A DNA stretch of 64,000 nt from NCBI RefSeq assembly GCF_947623445.1, contig NC_135247.1:6264501-6328500 (forward strand). The letters are read 5' to 3'. The DNA comes from Clavelina lepadiformis. Lineage: Eukaryota > Chordata > Ascidiacea > Aplousobranchia > Clavelinidae. The notes beneath the pieces are model-generated. The model was not told the DNA's origin and searched no databases. It saw only the letters and a program-made list of their open reading frames with translations. This document shows, piece after piece, positions 1-12,033 of the stretch. How positions within the stretch are numbered: the first letter of the stretch is position 1; the number at the start of each line of letters is the position of its first letter. The translations under genes and the position numbers were made by a program.

Positions 1-3000
1 GAGTTGTACCGTGGCTCCACCCACTATAAAATTCGGATTGCCTTGCATGCTTTGTCGTATGCGGCGTGGCAGTCTACTGATACTCATTAAATTATCAGAC
101 CGTGCAAATAAGCCCAAAAAGAAACAGGTAGTGAAAAGTATTTTGAGTTTGGTGCCTGTGCCTACCTTTGTTATAGCACTACTGTGTAATTAACATCTTG
201 CACATGTTAAGCCCTCGAGGTTTTGCCACTTATTTCCCGTTCGTTGATTGTGTGTAAGTATATTTTCGTATATATCGTATATGTACATAAAAACCATAAG
301 TGTCGAATCCTGGGGGACACACCCTCCCAGTTATGAATTATAGTGGGCAGAATATAGGTTCGTCCCCTTGGTTTTCATCTTCAGTTAACCCGTGTAACTC
401 TTATAAATTAAAATTTTTATTTTTTGCTATCAACGTCAACCTTTCGCCCAAATTGCAATAGATTATGGCGATTTTAATAGTGAATTGTAATAATTTAGAT
501 AATTGACGTTTTTATTAAGCGATTGTATGTTCCCTGGCTAGATAAAATGTGCATATTATTAAGAAAGCTGTGCAGTCTTTGGTTAGTCATCTCATTTAAA
601 CGTTTAATTTGTAACGAAAAGTGGATATATGGCACCAGAATTTGAAAGGTTGACCCACTGCACTACCATATTCACTTGTTGAAATGTTTATTGCGGGTGA
701 TGATATATGAGTCTCATGAGGTCTTTGTCTGCTTTTCTCATCCTCAGATTTAATTGCTCACCTTGACGGCTTATTGTCTTGTGAAGATGACAACAAAGTT
801 GTCTATCTTAACACTGAACTTCATCAAATTGATTTCAACAATGGTTAGACAGAAATAACAACTGTGTATACTATTTATACTGACGCTTCTTTGAACGATT
901 ACATTTTCACAAATCATTTGCACAGCAACAGCATAAAGACGTCCACGTTATAGCGTTGATGTTAGTAAACTTAATGCATTGAACAACTGTGTATAATAAA
1001 CGCAGGATAGGCAGGCACAACATTTATGTCACGACTTAAAACGGAAAACAGGAAGTTATCGATACGCAATGTTATCTATCATTAACGTCACGGTTCGTAA
1101 AGCAGATGTCTGAAAATAATAATTCTATATTGTACAGTATTCGATTTGTGTATTATAATATCCCCTTATTATCACAAATTCTTGAAAACGTAAATAGTTG
1201 CTGGATTTCAATCAATAGATGGTTTTGCGAAGTACTTGTAGTACACTTCGAGTGTTACAAATTTGGAAGTGGGAATGTGGAGTGTCAATTATTTGGAAGC
1301 TCATGTCTAAAAACATTAAGTTAACCTTAAGAGTGCCAAACTATATCCTGTTACATATTTTAATTCAAAATTTGGTAAACACGGTTCAGACAACAACAAA
1401 TTTTGGAATTGTTCTCGTTTGTATAGTTTAGTGACGTAAATAGTGTTGTCAAATTCTTTGTGGACAAAGGAAATATTTTGTGACACATTGATATGTAGAA
1501 TTGGTGGCCTACCCTGATTGGCTGTTGCATAAGGTTAAGAAAAAAGGAAATAGTTTTGGTTAAATTCTCTTTTAAAATTTCTCTTCTAAAAGTCTGGGCT
1601 TGGCTTATGAAAATCTCTCTCAAAAGGTTGTTCATGGAAATGACATGATAGTCTCTTATGATGTAGGCCTAATTACGACTATATTTTGGAATTTAAGAGT
1701 TTGAATTTATAAACGTTGTGCTGACTTAAAGAAGCAATAAGCGATAGCCATAAGCAACGGAGTTAAAAGTAAAATAGACAAAAGGAGTTCAAAATGAACA
1801 ATTAAAGCCTTTGGCTTTATGTCATCCAAAAACATTAATATAGCCCCCAGTCATCGCCACAAGATAATGGTTTTCGAAATCACCTGCATTGTCATTGAGG
1901 GGCTAGGTATAAATACGATCGAAGATATTAATCAGAGCATTGAATACAAAGGCAACTCGATGATGGGAGAAGATGGATAAAAAGCCCAAAACGAAAGGAG
2001 GGATAAAAAAGAGACAAAATAAATAAAGAAATAACAGTTGCTAGACAGCTAGAGCAAAAAGCACTGCACGGGACACACAAGCAGAAGTGAGACAAGAAAG
2101 CCCAAAGTTTGAAACGAGATAAAATAAGAAACTAGAAAGCGTCACACGGTGTGGTTTTACGCCTCAACTATGACAAAATAATGCATTTTTCCCGGTTTAA
2201 TGTAGTCACTGGTGATGTGTGCAGCCAGTGGTGATGAAATTGTTTCTGATGTAACTACGACTATATTTCGGACAATTTGAACACATACACAGTTACACAC
2301 TATTGAACACACTATTGAAAAGACCGAAACATGTTAGTGTTTTTGTGGTAATAAAACAGTATTAAGAATATCCCTGTTGTAATTGCATTAATTACGACAG
2401 TTTGGTATACTAAACCATTTTCAACCCTACCCAAGTTACTAAAATATTGATAGGCTTATTAAGATTAATAACTACGAATTGAATCGACTACAAATTTGAC
2501 AAAAATTGAACGAGAAATAGATAAAACTTTCACCGATAGCCCATTTAATGATCCAGAACAAATGACTCCACAGCCAAAATGTTACCTTGTTAGCTATAAT
2601 GCAAACCCCTGCTTGGGAATAGGGGTTCTTTGTACAAGTCGTGCAACCAAGTAGTAAAGAATACACGGAACTCAAGCACAGGTAGCAGTACCGCGGTACT
2701 TTTTCCGCATTGATTCAGGTACCGCGGTACTTTTTCATATCGATACCGATACAGTCGGTACTTTTGAAACTGTACAAATTATTCTGTTACCAACAATGTT
2801 TTTCATCCATTTTCTGTATTTACTTGTTAGTTTTTTTATTTATCGACAATTGATTTGAGCAGTGGGTGTGCAAGTAAATCTTATATATTTCGTCGTATTG
2901 CGCATGGTATTCCTGGTTTTACCAAGTTTCCTAAGTTGTTGATTGCAATTAATCGGTTGTTTATTTCATGCGTTATTTACGGGCTACCCCGTCAGGCGTG

Positions 3001-3849
3001 CAGTTACACTTTCCACTGACAATAAAACGTTATACCAATGTTTCAAAATATTTTGGAAAAAATTTATTTACGAAACAGCTTTACACAATAAAAGGCAGTT
3101 TTGTAAAATGCAATCGACCTAGCGCTCGCGCAATGACTCATTTGTACGCTATCATCAATATTTGTAAAGGTAAAATTAGCAATGTGCATAATCCAAATCA
3201 ACCGGAACCTAACTAAAGCGAATGTAAATCGGTTCTACAAATTCAACTAGAAAAGTTAACAAACACGTAGCTGAATATATTTGAGACTTAGAAAATGCAA
3301 TCAAACATGTTAAATCAAAAACATATCAGAAATATTGGACCAAAAGCCAGTGTTGAGGAAAAGAATGATAGATACAGTATTATGACGATGCGATTAAAGG
3401 CAGTTATCAAGTTCTTTTAAAGCACGAAAGGATAAAACCCAATAGAACATCAAGAAAATTGAAGTAATTCAAAAACAACGCTCCCGCAACGAGTAGTATG
3501 AAAATCACTCTATAAATCTCGTAAAAAAAGAGGATGCAAAATTTCTAGGCCGCACATTCGTTAGGGGGCCGTGTTTACCTAGGACAATCAACAAAGTGAG
3601 CGCAAAAATTTACAGGAAATTTTTTCTGCAATTACATCTTCCGGATTTTTGTAATTACGTTAGCTTCCACTGTAACATGAGCTAATGTGAAAACGTTATT
3701 AGAGCTTGCAATAGTTTACGTGCCCTGCATAACCTGCATCGCGTGCCTTTTTGTAACAATCACCCTTCAGAAGATTTGTGAAAAATCGTTGACGCAATCT
3801 TTCCACTTGCTTCGATAGTCTATGTTACGATGATGGAATAATAGCGTTG
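1..3849. other. Gene-poor stretch, no gene recognised
   Basis: AT-rich DNA with only short open frames (up to about 90 codons) that show no family resemblance and no convincing splice context. The one structured element seen is the pair of GTACCGCGGTAC palindromes near 2685-2730, listed separately. An 82-codon plus-strand frame at 2968-3216 is unsupported. A distant untranslated exon of a gene outside the window cannot be excluded. Confidence 0.5.
2683..2756. repeat. Tandem palindromic repeat (GTACCGCGGTAC)
   Basis: The 12-bp perfect palindrome GTACCGCGGTAC occurs twice about 30 bp apart, each time followed by TTTTTC. A third, diverged version (CGGTACTTTT) follows near 2747. The pattern looks like the end of a decayed transposon or a small satellite. 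Seen directly; the element type is not identified. Confidence 0.6.
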
Positions 3850-6800
3850 TCAGTTTGCTTTTCTGCGTTTGGCAGCTGACTTGGTTTTGTTTTTTGTGGC
3901 TTCCCTTTTCTTACCAACAGGCTTTTTCGCAGTATTGAGATCGTCCATGAAGAGTGTATTCTGTAAAAAGAAGTTTAATGGTCATGTTTGAAATCTCCAG
4001 TATTAGCATAAAAGTTTGATAACAAACACACAGTGTTAACAACACTTAATTACTTCTAAGAGACAAGAAAATAACATTAAAAGCATCCACCTCAACCAAG
4101 CGGTCATTATTTTCTTTGTGAGTAATTTCTTTGAAAAACTTGTTTCTTTGCAATCCCCTATTAGCAGCAATCTTGAAGAAGATATTCTTAATGTTGTGTG
4201 ATACAGCAAATGGTAGTGGGTCAACAGTGATCAGGCCGATTTTAGTTTCAGGTGCAGCTTAATATTGAAAGACAAGTTCATTGGTTATAAGAACGAGAAA
4301 TAGTGAATAATGATCTCAGACAAAATTGTGTTTGTAATTCATTTGAGAAATACACTTGTATTGCAAGTTTAAATTTTGCAACTGCTCAACCTACCATCTG
4401 AGTTTGGATCAATATATGGTCCATTTGATTCTGTCAAGTCAAAAAGATTACACAGTTTCTTGGCACATGCCACCGTAGGTTTAATCCATATCACAGGACA
4501 TCCACGCTGTAGGAATACTTCAACAGACTGGATATGTTTCGACAAAATTTTGAATGAAGTTCCATCAGCAAAGCCATCTGAAGAAGAGCATTTTCTAATT
4601 ATAAGAGTACAATAAAAATATATTTCTTAAGTATGCAGAATAAAACTCGAATAACCGTGACGCATGCAAATCTAAATATTGTTTTAACTTGGACAAATTT
4701 GAACTTAAAAAAAAATGGCAGTCCTGACCTAAAATTACTGGTTGAGTACAACAATGTCGTAGTTAAGACAAACATTTCGACAAAGCACTTCTGACATAAA
4801 CATCTAAGTTGTTGACCGATTGTAATCAACTCAAGCTGTTCATGCTTTGAATAATCTCTCCATGCTTTGGATATCCCAATATTAGGTACAAGTATTAAAC
4901 TAATACCCTTATTGATTGTGACAAATGACCATATTTTTTATAACAACATCAAACACAACATTTATATTTGTGCTTTTTTTTTACCTTGTTCTAATTGAAC
5001 GTCAAGCTCCAGACCATTCGCATCGAGGGATGCAGGTTTAGTTGGTTGGGCGGCTTGTGAAGCGCTGGAAGAATCAATTCTAACCGGAAAACTCCTGAGG
5101 GTTCCCAAACGACACGTGCGAAAATGAAACTTGGTTTGCTCACTTGGAGCAGACACCAAGCCGCTTTCAGTACTGCCGGTAGCTTTGTTTGGTTTCTTTG
5201 CATTATTCTGCTTTTTGCCATTTTCAAGGTTTTCAACTTTATCCATACTTAGTGTGCACTGCAAATAAACAAAAAAGATTTGCCTGGTGTCGTGTCAGCA
5301 AGAAAATATAAAGACAGTAACGATTAAAATATTATGTGTAAGCGTTAAGCAAAAACATACACACTTGACATCAACTGTAACGATACCTGTACAAGCTTGT
5401 CATTGTTGATTTTGTGTGAAATCTCCTTGAAGAATTTAGTTTTATCTTTCTTAAGTTGCTTGGCGATGGACAAAAATATGTGCTTTATGTTGTGACTGAC
5501 CGTAAATGGCAAAGGATCTTGGGCTAAGATTAATGCAATCTGTTGTTCGTATGGACCTAGATCACAGAAAATAAAAACCAGTTTCAACCATGTTCAATTA
5601 TTCATATTAGAATCATAAATATCATGATAAAGACCATAAAATGATGTAAAAAACATAAAATTATAACGTAGGTCATTGGTACATGGTGGCCAAACTGTGG
5701 TATGTGAGCAGATCTTTAAATAATAAAAGTTGCAATTAGAAAAATAAACGCTTTCAATAAACAAACTTAATTTATAAAGTTTTTATGTTATGACTGAAAC
5801 AATTTCCAAAAAACTTGTGATTAACTGACTAACTAATCATTTAATTCTAAACAATTTGTTTTGTTTCAAAAGAATTTACCATATTTCTTAGAATACAAGC
5901 TACCCTTGTCTGTAAGCCTCCACAAGAATTATAACTGAACATAAGGAACCGACAAAATCGGCATTTTACCGAAACCAAGCTATGCACATTTTTGCAGCGA
6001 CGCATTTGCCGACCCATGCTATACATAAACACATTAAAAACAAATTTGGTATATATATATATCTCAAATCAAGGTAATAAAAGTCCATCTTCTCAGGATT
6101 GATGCTTTGAAGTACAAGCTACTGCTTTTGTTCTTTGCATTGCACAAATAATTGGAAAAAGCATGGAATAAATTTCAGGAAGCAGGTTTAAACGTAATGA
6201 AAAAAGATAATCTGCACTTCGCAAAGAACCACGATACGTAGCTATATCGCAACACAACGACTTTCTTTTTGTTAGTCTGCAGCAGCTGCACAGTAAGAGT
6301 TAACAATTTATGGCGTCCGGGAATGCAAATGGGCAAATACCAGAAAATTACAGCAACAATAAAATTATCGTGCGAACCAAATCAGATCGGCAAGAAACTT
6401 ACGCTGACTTAGAAGGTTTGGGTCGTTCTTCCTACTACTACTTTCCATCTTGTGTATATCTTTATGTATGGCTTACTTAGAATGAAATCTTGTATGATAA
6501 TTGTTTAAATTTTATTTTAAACAAAAACGATCAAATTAACTTGTGGATGTTGTGTTCATGCTGCTTCGTTTGTGTGTCTGTTGAAGTGGTAATTTTTGGT
6601 TTTATATAAAAGCGATTAGTAGTAACCTGATTGCATCGACTTTCAATACTCGCAAATAAGGATTTGAGAAATAGGGGAGCTTAATGCTACTTTCTGGTTG
6701 ATTGCTTTTGACAGTGGCTTTCTACACTGCAGTATACCAAAACTTATTACTTACGCAACACCAGCGAAAACGATTTGAGTTATTATTTATTATTTTAGCA

Positions 6801-9632
6801 AATTTATATCCAGATTTAACCGAAATCCGAATATATTTACGATACTTTTAAAATCCTACTTGAAAATTCCTTCACTGCATGAAAACTATAATAGCGGCCA
6901 TATGATTGTTGCTGTACTAAACAGGAAATCTAAGTAACTTATGTTATTTACGTATCCTTCTGTTGTAAGTTACAAATAAGTGTGCGTTTTGTCTTCAACT
7001 ACGTATAGCTATCAATATGTATGGTATTTCCTTAAATAATGGCAGAGTACAAAAGTATTGTTTTGCTTTCTTTTGCAAATATTTTCAGTACTAGATTGAA
7101 TGATTTGACCGAAATAATTTGGTTAATTTTTCCATAGATTCGATTTCGATTTCCAATCGTATCCTACAACACGATTAGGTACTCCCAACTTAACACCATG
7201 GTAAGAAAGGAAAACTTCTATCTGTAGCAAGTGATACAATGGCATTTTTCTCTTACATTTGAAAGCGCTGCTTGCACGCTGTTATTAATTAAACCTGAAA
7301 TGGATATCAACGAAAAATTCGCAAAAGAATATCAATAGGTCAGCTTACCGAAGGGGGATTCAAACATCCTTCAGGTTGGCCAATCAGTCCATATCACATA
7401 GTGTTTGAGTGCTTTATGCCTGTATTGCAAGATACAGTATTGCAAACTTTTTTAACGTGGACCCCAAAATACATTTTTTTATTTTCACAACTCCTAGTGC
7501 AACTGTTTCATTGTGTTAAACTCTAAAAACGACTGTTTTCAGGGGGAAGCAAGGGTATGGATAAACGCTCAGTTTTATGGCTGAAAAATAGGTTTGATTT
7601 TAGTAAGGTTTGTGTACCCCAGTTGAAGAACCCTGGGACTACAAAGATACAAAAGGCAAGAATACAAGAATGGCATTATAGCAGGCTACTGAGGTCTTTA
7701 TCCTATTGAAGTATATATTTAGATTTTACACCTCAAACTGACAAAGGAAAATTTAACCTTCGGAATTCGGATTAAAGTATGGTCCAGTTTCATCATTAAT
7801 GTTACACTGCCCACGGATCTTCTTTGCACATGCTGCATTCGTTTTAATCCAAATCACAGGACAGCCACGTTGCATGAATACTTCTACATATTTCAAAGAC
7901 TTTGCAGGGATTTCAATGAGTATTTCATCGACAGCATCTACAGATGAAAAAGTTCTGCATGTTTTAGTACTCAGCACATGTATGAAAACTATATAAACAT
8001 AGATGAAAAAAAACAAAAAGCTACTAACTATTAGCTAAAAATAAGTAGATAAATAAAAATAACATTTATATGCATGTAAAATATCTAATTATTATTAATA
8101 TCATTTTGAAGAGCGATGTTCAAATAGGGTTCCACAAAACAACTTCAGCAGAAAACCGTTTTCCTCAAAACTCTGCGAAGAATGGATCTGACGTTGCCGT
8201 GTTGGTTCAGTATTCAAGGACAATAGAACATATATGAGGTTAATGCTGAACATTGCGGAACATGGAAAATTAGTTTCAGCAAATTCTGTGAACTGTTGAC
8301 TGTTCTTTCTTTATAAATTCACATTATTTTATGATTAACTGATGATATGATGTGTTTTTAATTAGCAAATTGTGCAATTTGTATGAAAAAAAGTCTATAA
8401 CTCTAGTTAGGAACTACATTTCCAGTTTTGGCATTTAGTAATTTTGATACATGCAAACATAGAAGAATAAAGGGGCTAGAAAATGTACCAGTATATCATT
8501 CAAGATAATAATTTGTTACAACGTCACCAATGCAATAAACAATGAATAAATTCAACCGGGAAAGTATTTATGGAAACCAAAAAAGGGATAAGTCTCACAA
8601 AACAACTCAATAACTCAACTCAACTCAACAACAATAACATCAAGAAGATTATAGCATTCCAGAAATCTTCCACAAGTTCTCAGAGCTGGACCACACATCT
8701 TTTAGAGAGCGTTGTTCAAGCTCTCGCTCGTCAATGAAAAAAGCGCGCTCATTTTGCGAGGCCTACTGTTTTTCTTTAGATTGCTATAATTACTTTCCTG
8801 ACTGATTTTTTAAAAACTCCTTGCATGGTTAACTTAGTGCAACCAAGCTGTTCAATATTTGGCACCAAGACAACTCAGTTGTGTGGAATGCAACAATCTG
8901 AACTTGTTCTTCATCCCTATGGTACCGATTTTCCCCTTTTTTAATCTCACAAACCAAAGCATAATGCAATTGCTAGCAGAAGTTGTCAAACGATGGTAAT
9001 TTTTCAGGAGTGGTCAATTACTTTTGCAAATGACTGTATTTTGTATGTACATACCATTCTTGTTGCCATTTGTTTCTCAACATACAACAAAATTTCGTTT
9101 AAAAGTAATAATATATACTGAAACCAAACATAGTCAAAAAAACATCTTGAAACAATGAGTTTAGATTTGACAATGATTAGTGACCATAATTTTAAAACGT
9201 AACTCTTGCAGGTCTACATCAGGAACTTATTATACAAATACTGTACATAAACAGTGTTTTTTAGGCCCAAAAGAGCCTCTTAAATTTGTACTTTTGCATC
9301 GACAGTGAGCAGTTATATGATCTTTAAAAGTTGCGTTTTCCAAAAATTTCTAAGCGGTCACCAAAACCAAAGTTTAAAAAAACACTGAATATATATATAT
9401 ATATAAATACATAAAAATATTTGAAAACATCCATTCTACTCAAAACATGCATACTTTGGCTAAGGCGAATTGGAAACTGGATGCCTTTGGAATTCAGCAT
9501 GGCTGGTTCAAACTGACTGCTCACATCCTTTGACTTCTCAGAATCATTTTTTATGGGAAATGCCCTGAAAGTTCCAAAACGACAAGCTCGAAAAGAGAAT
9601 TCAATTTCATCGCTAGTTCCACTGGATGCCAT
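3850..9632 (-). CDS. Two-module protein of unrecognised family (internal duplication), 420 aa
   Basis: Seven exons join in frame: 9632-9455, 7937-7758, 5556-5387, 5258-4985, 4577-4395, 4257-4091, 3960-3850 (1263 nt, stop TGA). I do not recognise the family. Module A (residues about 12-176) and module B (about 220-384) are clearly homologous. Each has an FxFRxCRxGTxRxFP start, an xVEVFxQRGCPVIWIK block (about 77-91 and 286-300), a GPY(F/I)xPNS block, then DPLPFxVSHNIKxIFxxIA and KFFKEIxHKxNND(K/R)LV. Both modules are cut by introns at the same places and in the same phases (1, 1, 0). Each is followed by a lysine-rich tail beginning xTLxMD, and the second tail ends the protein (KKREATKNKTKSAAKRRKAN), which looks like a nuclear or nucleic-acid-binding basic tail. 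The gene is read as one unit because exon 3 splices in phase onto the exon opening module B. It could instead be two adjacent genes with ATG at 5243. The exon 6 acceptor (TTAAG) is weak. Confidence 0.75.
6815..7195 (+). repeat. Dispersed repeat family B, copy 1 (in intron)
   Basis: Shares order and spacing of many short blocks with 46490-46890: CCGAAT.TA, TTAAAA.CCT.CTTGAAAATT, GATTGTTG, ACAGGAAATCTAAG, TATTTCCTTAA, TTGACCGAAA. Same orientation in both copies. It lies in intron 2 of the two-module gene. Probably a MITE or SINE remnant; ends not defined. Confidence 0.6.
7605..7637. mobile_element. One end of a hAT-like element remnant
   Basis: GTACCCCAGTTGAAGAACCCTGG reads on the minus strand as CCAGGGTTCTTCAACTGGGG, the common form of a hAT terminal inverted repeat (CAGGGGTTCTCAAACTGGG). 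I did not find the matching left end with a target-site duplication, so the extent is unknown. Intronic. Confidence 0.35.
9383..9406. repeat. (TA)n microsatellite
   Basis: Simple AT dinucleotide run in intron 1 of the two-module gene, just downstream of its first exon. A second short AT run lies at about 6050-6063. Confidence 0.8.
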
Positions 9633-12033
9633 TGTACAGTTTTTGAAGTAGATAATAAGACAAACCAAATATATATATACAAATACTCTGAAAATCTAAA
9701 ACAAAGTAGCCTGATTTGGATGTAATTGATGTTAGCTGCTATGCCATCAGGAACATTTTGCGTTTATATTGTATATCACATATATAATAGTAATTCCTTG
9801 TAGTCCTACATAGGATCACCATCACAGTCTTAACACTGGAACCTTGCTGGCCATCATTGCTTAATGCTATAATTTAATTAATGCGATTTAACATTCTTAA
9901 AATGTATCATCTACAATTGGCCAAACCAATATCAACTGAGCATTAAACATAGATACATAAATACAGATAAGTAAGCATAATGAATGATACTTAAAATCCT
10001 TTACAACTGGAACCAAACTATGCGATAACTTTTAGGTCGGAAATAACAGTCAGACTAATTAGGTAAGCCACCATACGGTGGTACAGCCCAACTGCTCTTC
10101 TAACGGTGTGTCGATGAGAGTTTTTAAGGTTAACAAAGGAAAAGTCAAGTTGGAACTCTCCCAACTGGAAAGTAGGGGCATTTTCGATTAAAACTTGTGC
10201 GTGCAAAGACACAAATTTTGGTGTGCAGTGAACCCTCAGTTCTTTGCTTATTTTTTTTTAAATTGGGGTTCAAGCAAGAAGTTATTCTTTTTTTTTATAC
10301 AATAAATCAGCATGAGGATAAAAAAGTTCAACATGTACTTTGATGAATCCCGTGCGTGCAAGTGCGATACTTTCCACTTAAGGCTGTGTTTTTTTTAATA
10401 ACGATACATCAAAACTACTTTTCCTAAAACATTTAGTCAGTCGTGATCAGCCGGACTGCAGAGTAGGCTATGGCCGTTTTTAGCAAGATCTTGGATGCGT
10501 CAAACAATTAAAAATGACAAGTGCACTGCGCAAAAAATGCTTAGATGTAACAAAACAGTGCACTGAGGGGGCAATTATACAGCAGTAATGCATACACAGT
10601 TTAACTTATTCAATCCTTGAATTAACTGAAAACTGAGTGAAAAGAAGTTCTGTCCAAGTCATTAAGTACACAACAAAACACCTTAAGTGCGGCACTGAAG
10701 CTCATGAAAAGCAGTATTGAGTGCACTTATTATGCCAAACTTTGCAGCCTGGCCTATTCAAAGTAGCCTAACGAATTGATTTTTGAAACTTTGCCGAACA
10801 TTGGTACCATCAGTCAGGCCAGTGTAGACGGGGGTCAGGCGGACTAATTAGCTCAGGCCTACAACTTTTAATGAGACCTATTACTTGCAAATCATATTTA
10901 TCCTCATGCTTCATGCCTCATATTTAGGAATTACAAGCATAGGCCTACATAACTTTTGCAGGGGCCTAAATGTACCTTCTGGTCAGGGCCCACATTGCGC
11001 TCTACACCGCCTGCCATCAGTAGATTTTTTGCTAGTTCTGGGTGCTGCTACCGACACGATACCGAAATGGCGAAAATACTTTAAAGTAGCTTGCTGACTG
11101 CCACCGCGTTGCATGGTTTATTGTTCAAAAGGCACATAATTTGACACCAAAATACGTGACAATTTTTGCTGTAAGCGTCCAATGCCCACTGCTGCTAAGG
11201 GAAGCCACTTCGTTTTATTCAGAAAAAGTACTGTGACGAACAAATAACTTTGAAGTATGCAAAAGGCGAAAGATGATATTTTATTAGAAAAACTGGTAAG
11301 ACTAAAAAGACTAGATACGGCTATTAAAAACGATCTAGCTATAACAAAAAAATGCAAAATAAGAACAAACAAGAAAGTTGTGTTGGCCTATACATTTACA
11401 AAAGCTTAAAATGACCAAAAATAGCGAACAGTAGCAGCGAAAGTAGCCAGGTGGCGCCCAAAGCGCAGTTTCAGAAACAAGCGCGTTAAATTTTTTTTTC
11501 AAATATGAAATAGGCAACCCTGATGAACAAGGCATCTTCTTTCCTTTCCCGCCATTGGCTATTTATTATGAAGACGTCAAGCGAAAACCGTTTGGTAACT
11601 ATTATCCAGAGTCGTAATGATTCGAGTCACTTTTTCATAAATTAGACTTGACTCGAGTCTCTTTCTAAAAAAGTACAAAAATGACTTGACTTGAATCATC
11701 ATTTGAAATGACTAGTCAGGTCAGGTCTTTTTGACTACGTTTTAGCATTAAAGTAAAAGGAATTTTTATTTTTTGGTCAGAATATATCAATGTGTAACTT
11801 AAAATGATTTTATCTGTCTACGAATGCGTACGTTCAAGCAAAATGAAGCAATTATGTAATAATTCCAAACGTTCGTCGTTGATGGAAAGTTTGTTTTTGT
11901 TTGGCTTGGTTTGAAATATTTATCGACTCGACTTGACTCAAGTCACTTGTACTAAAATACTCGACTTGAGTCTTAAAAGGTAAGAACTTGGTTACGAGTC
12001 TGCTATTAATTAATGACCAATGTTCTGTACCGT
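9633..12033. other. Intergenic; repeat remnants only
   Basis: Upstream region of the two-module gene and downstream region of the SMPDL3 gene. It holds the GAGTC-rich inverted-repeat element at 11608-12001. Short frames at 10018-10212 and 10885-11097 have no support. No promoter motif was identified. Confidence 0.5.
11608..12001. mobile_element. GAGTC-rich MITE-like inverted-repeat element
   Basis: The left end AGAGTCGTAATG and the right end (minus strand) AGACTCGTAACC are imperfect terminal inverted repeats. The interior is dense in ACTTGACTCGAGTC-type words in both orientations at both ends, giving a foldback about 394 bp long. No coding capacity. Similar GACTCGA-rich elements are common in animal genomes; the superfamily is not assigned. 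Confidence 0.6.

Noticed and set aside
5243-5258. ATG at 5243 as the start of a separate downstream gene
   Set aside because: The exon has a good acceptor (TTTATTTGCAG) just upstream, and exon 3 joins it in phase onto CTLSMDK, which aligns with the last exon's NTLFMDD. One gene explains more, though two genes remain possible.
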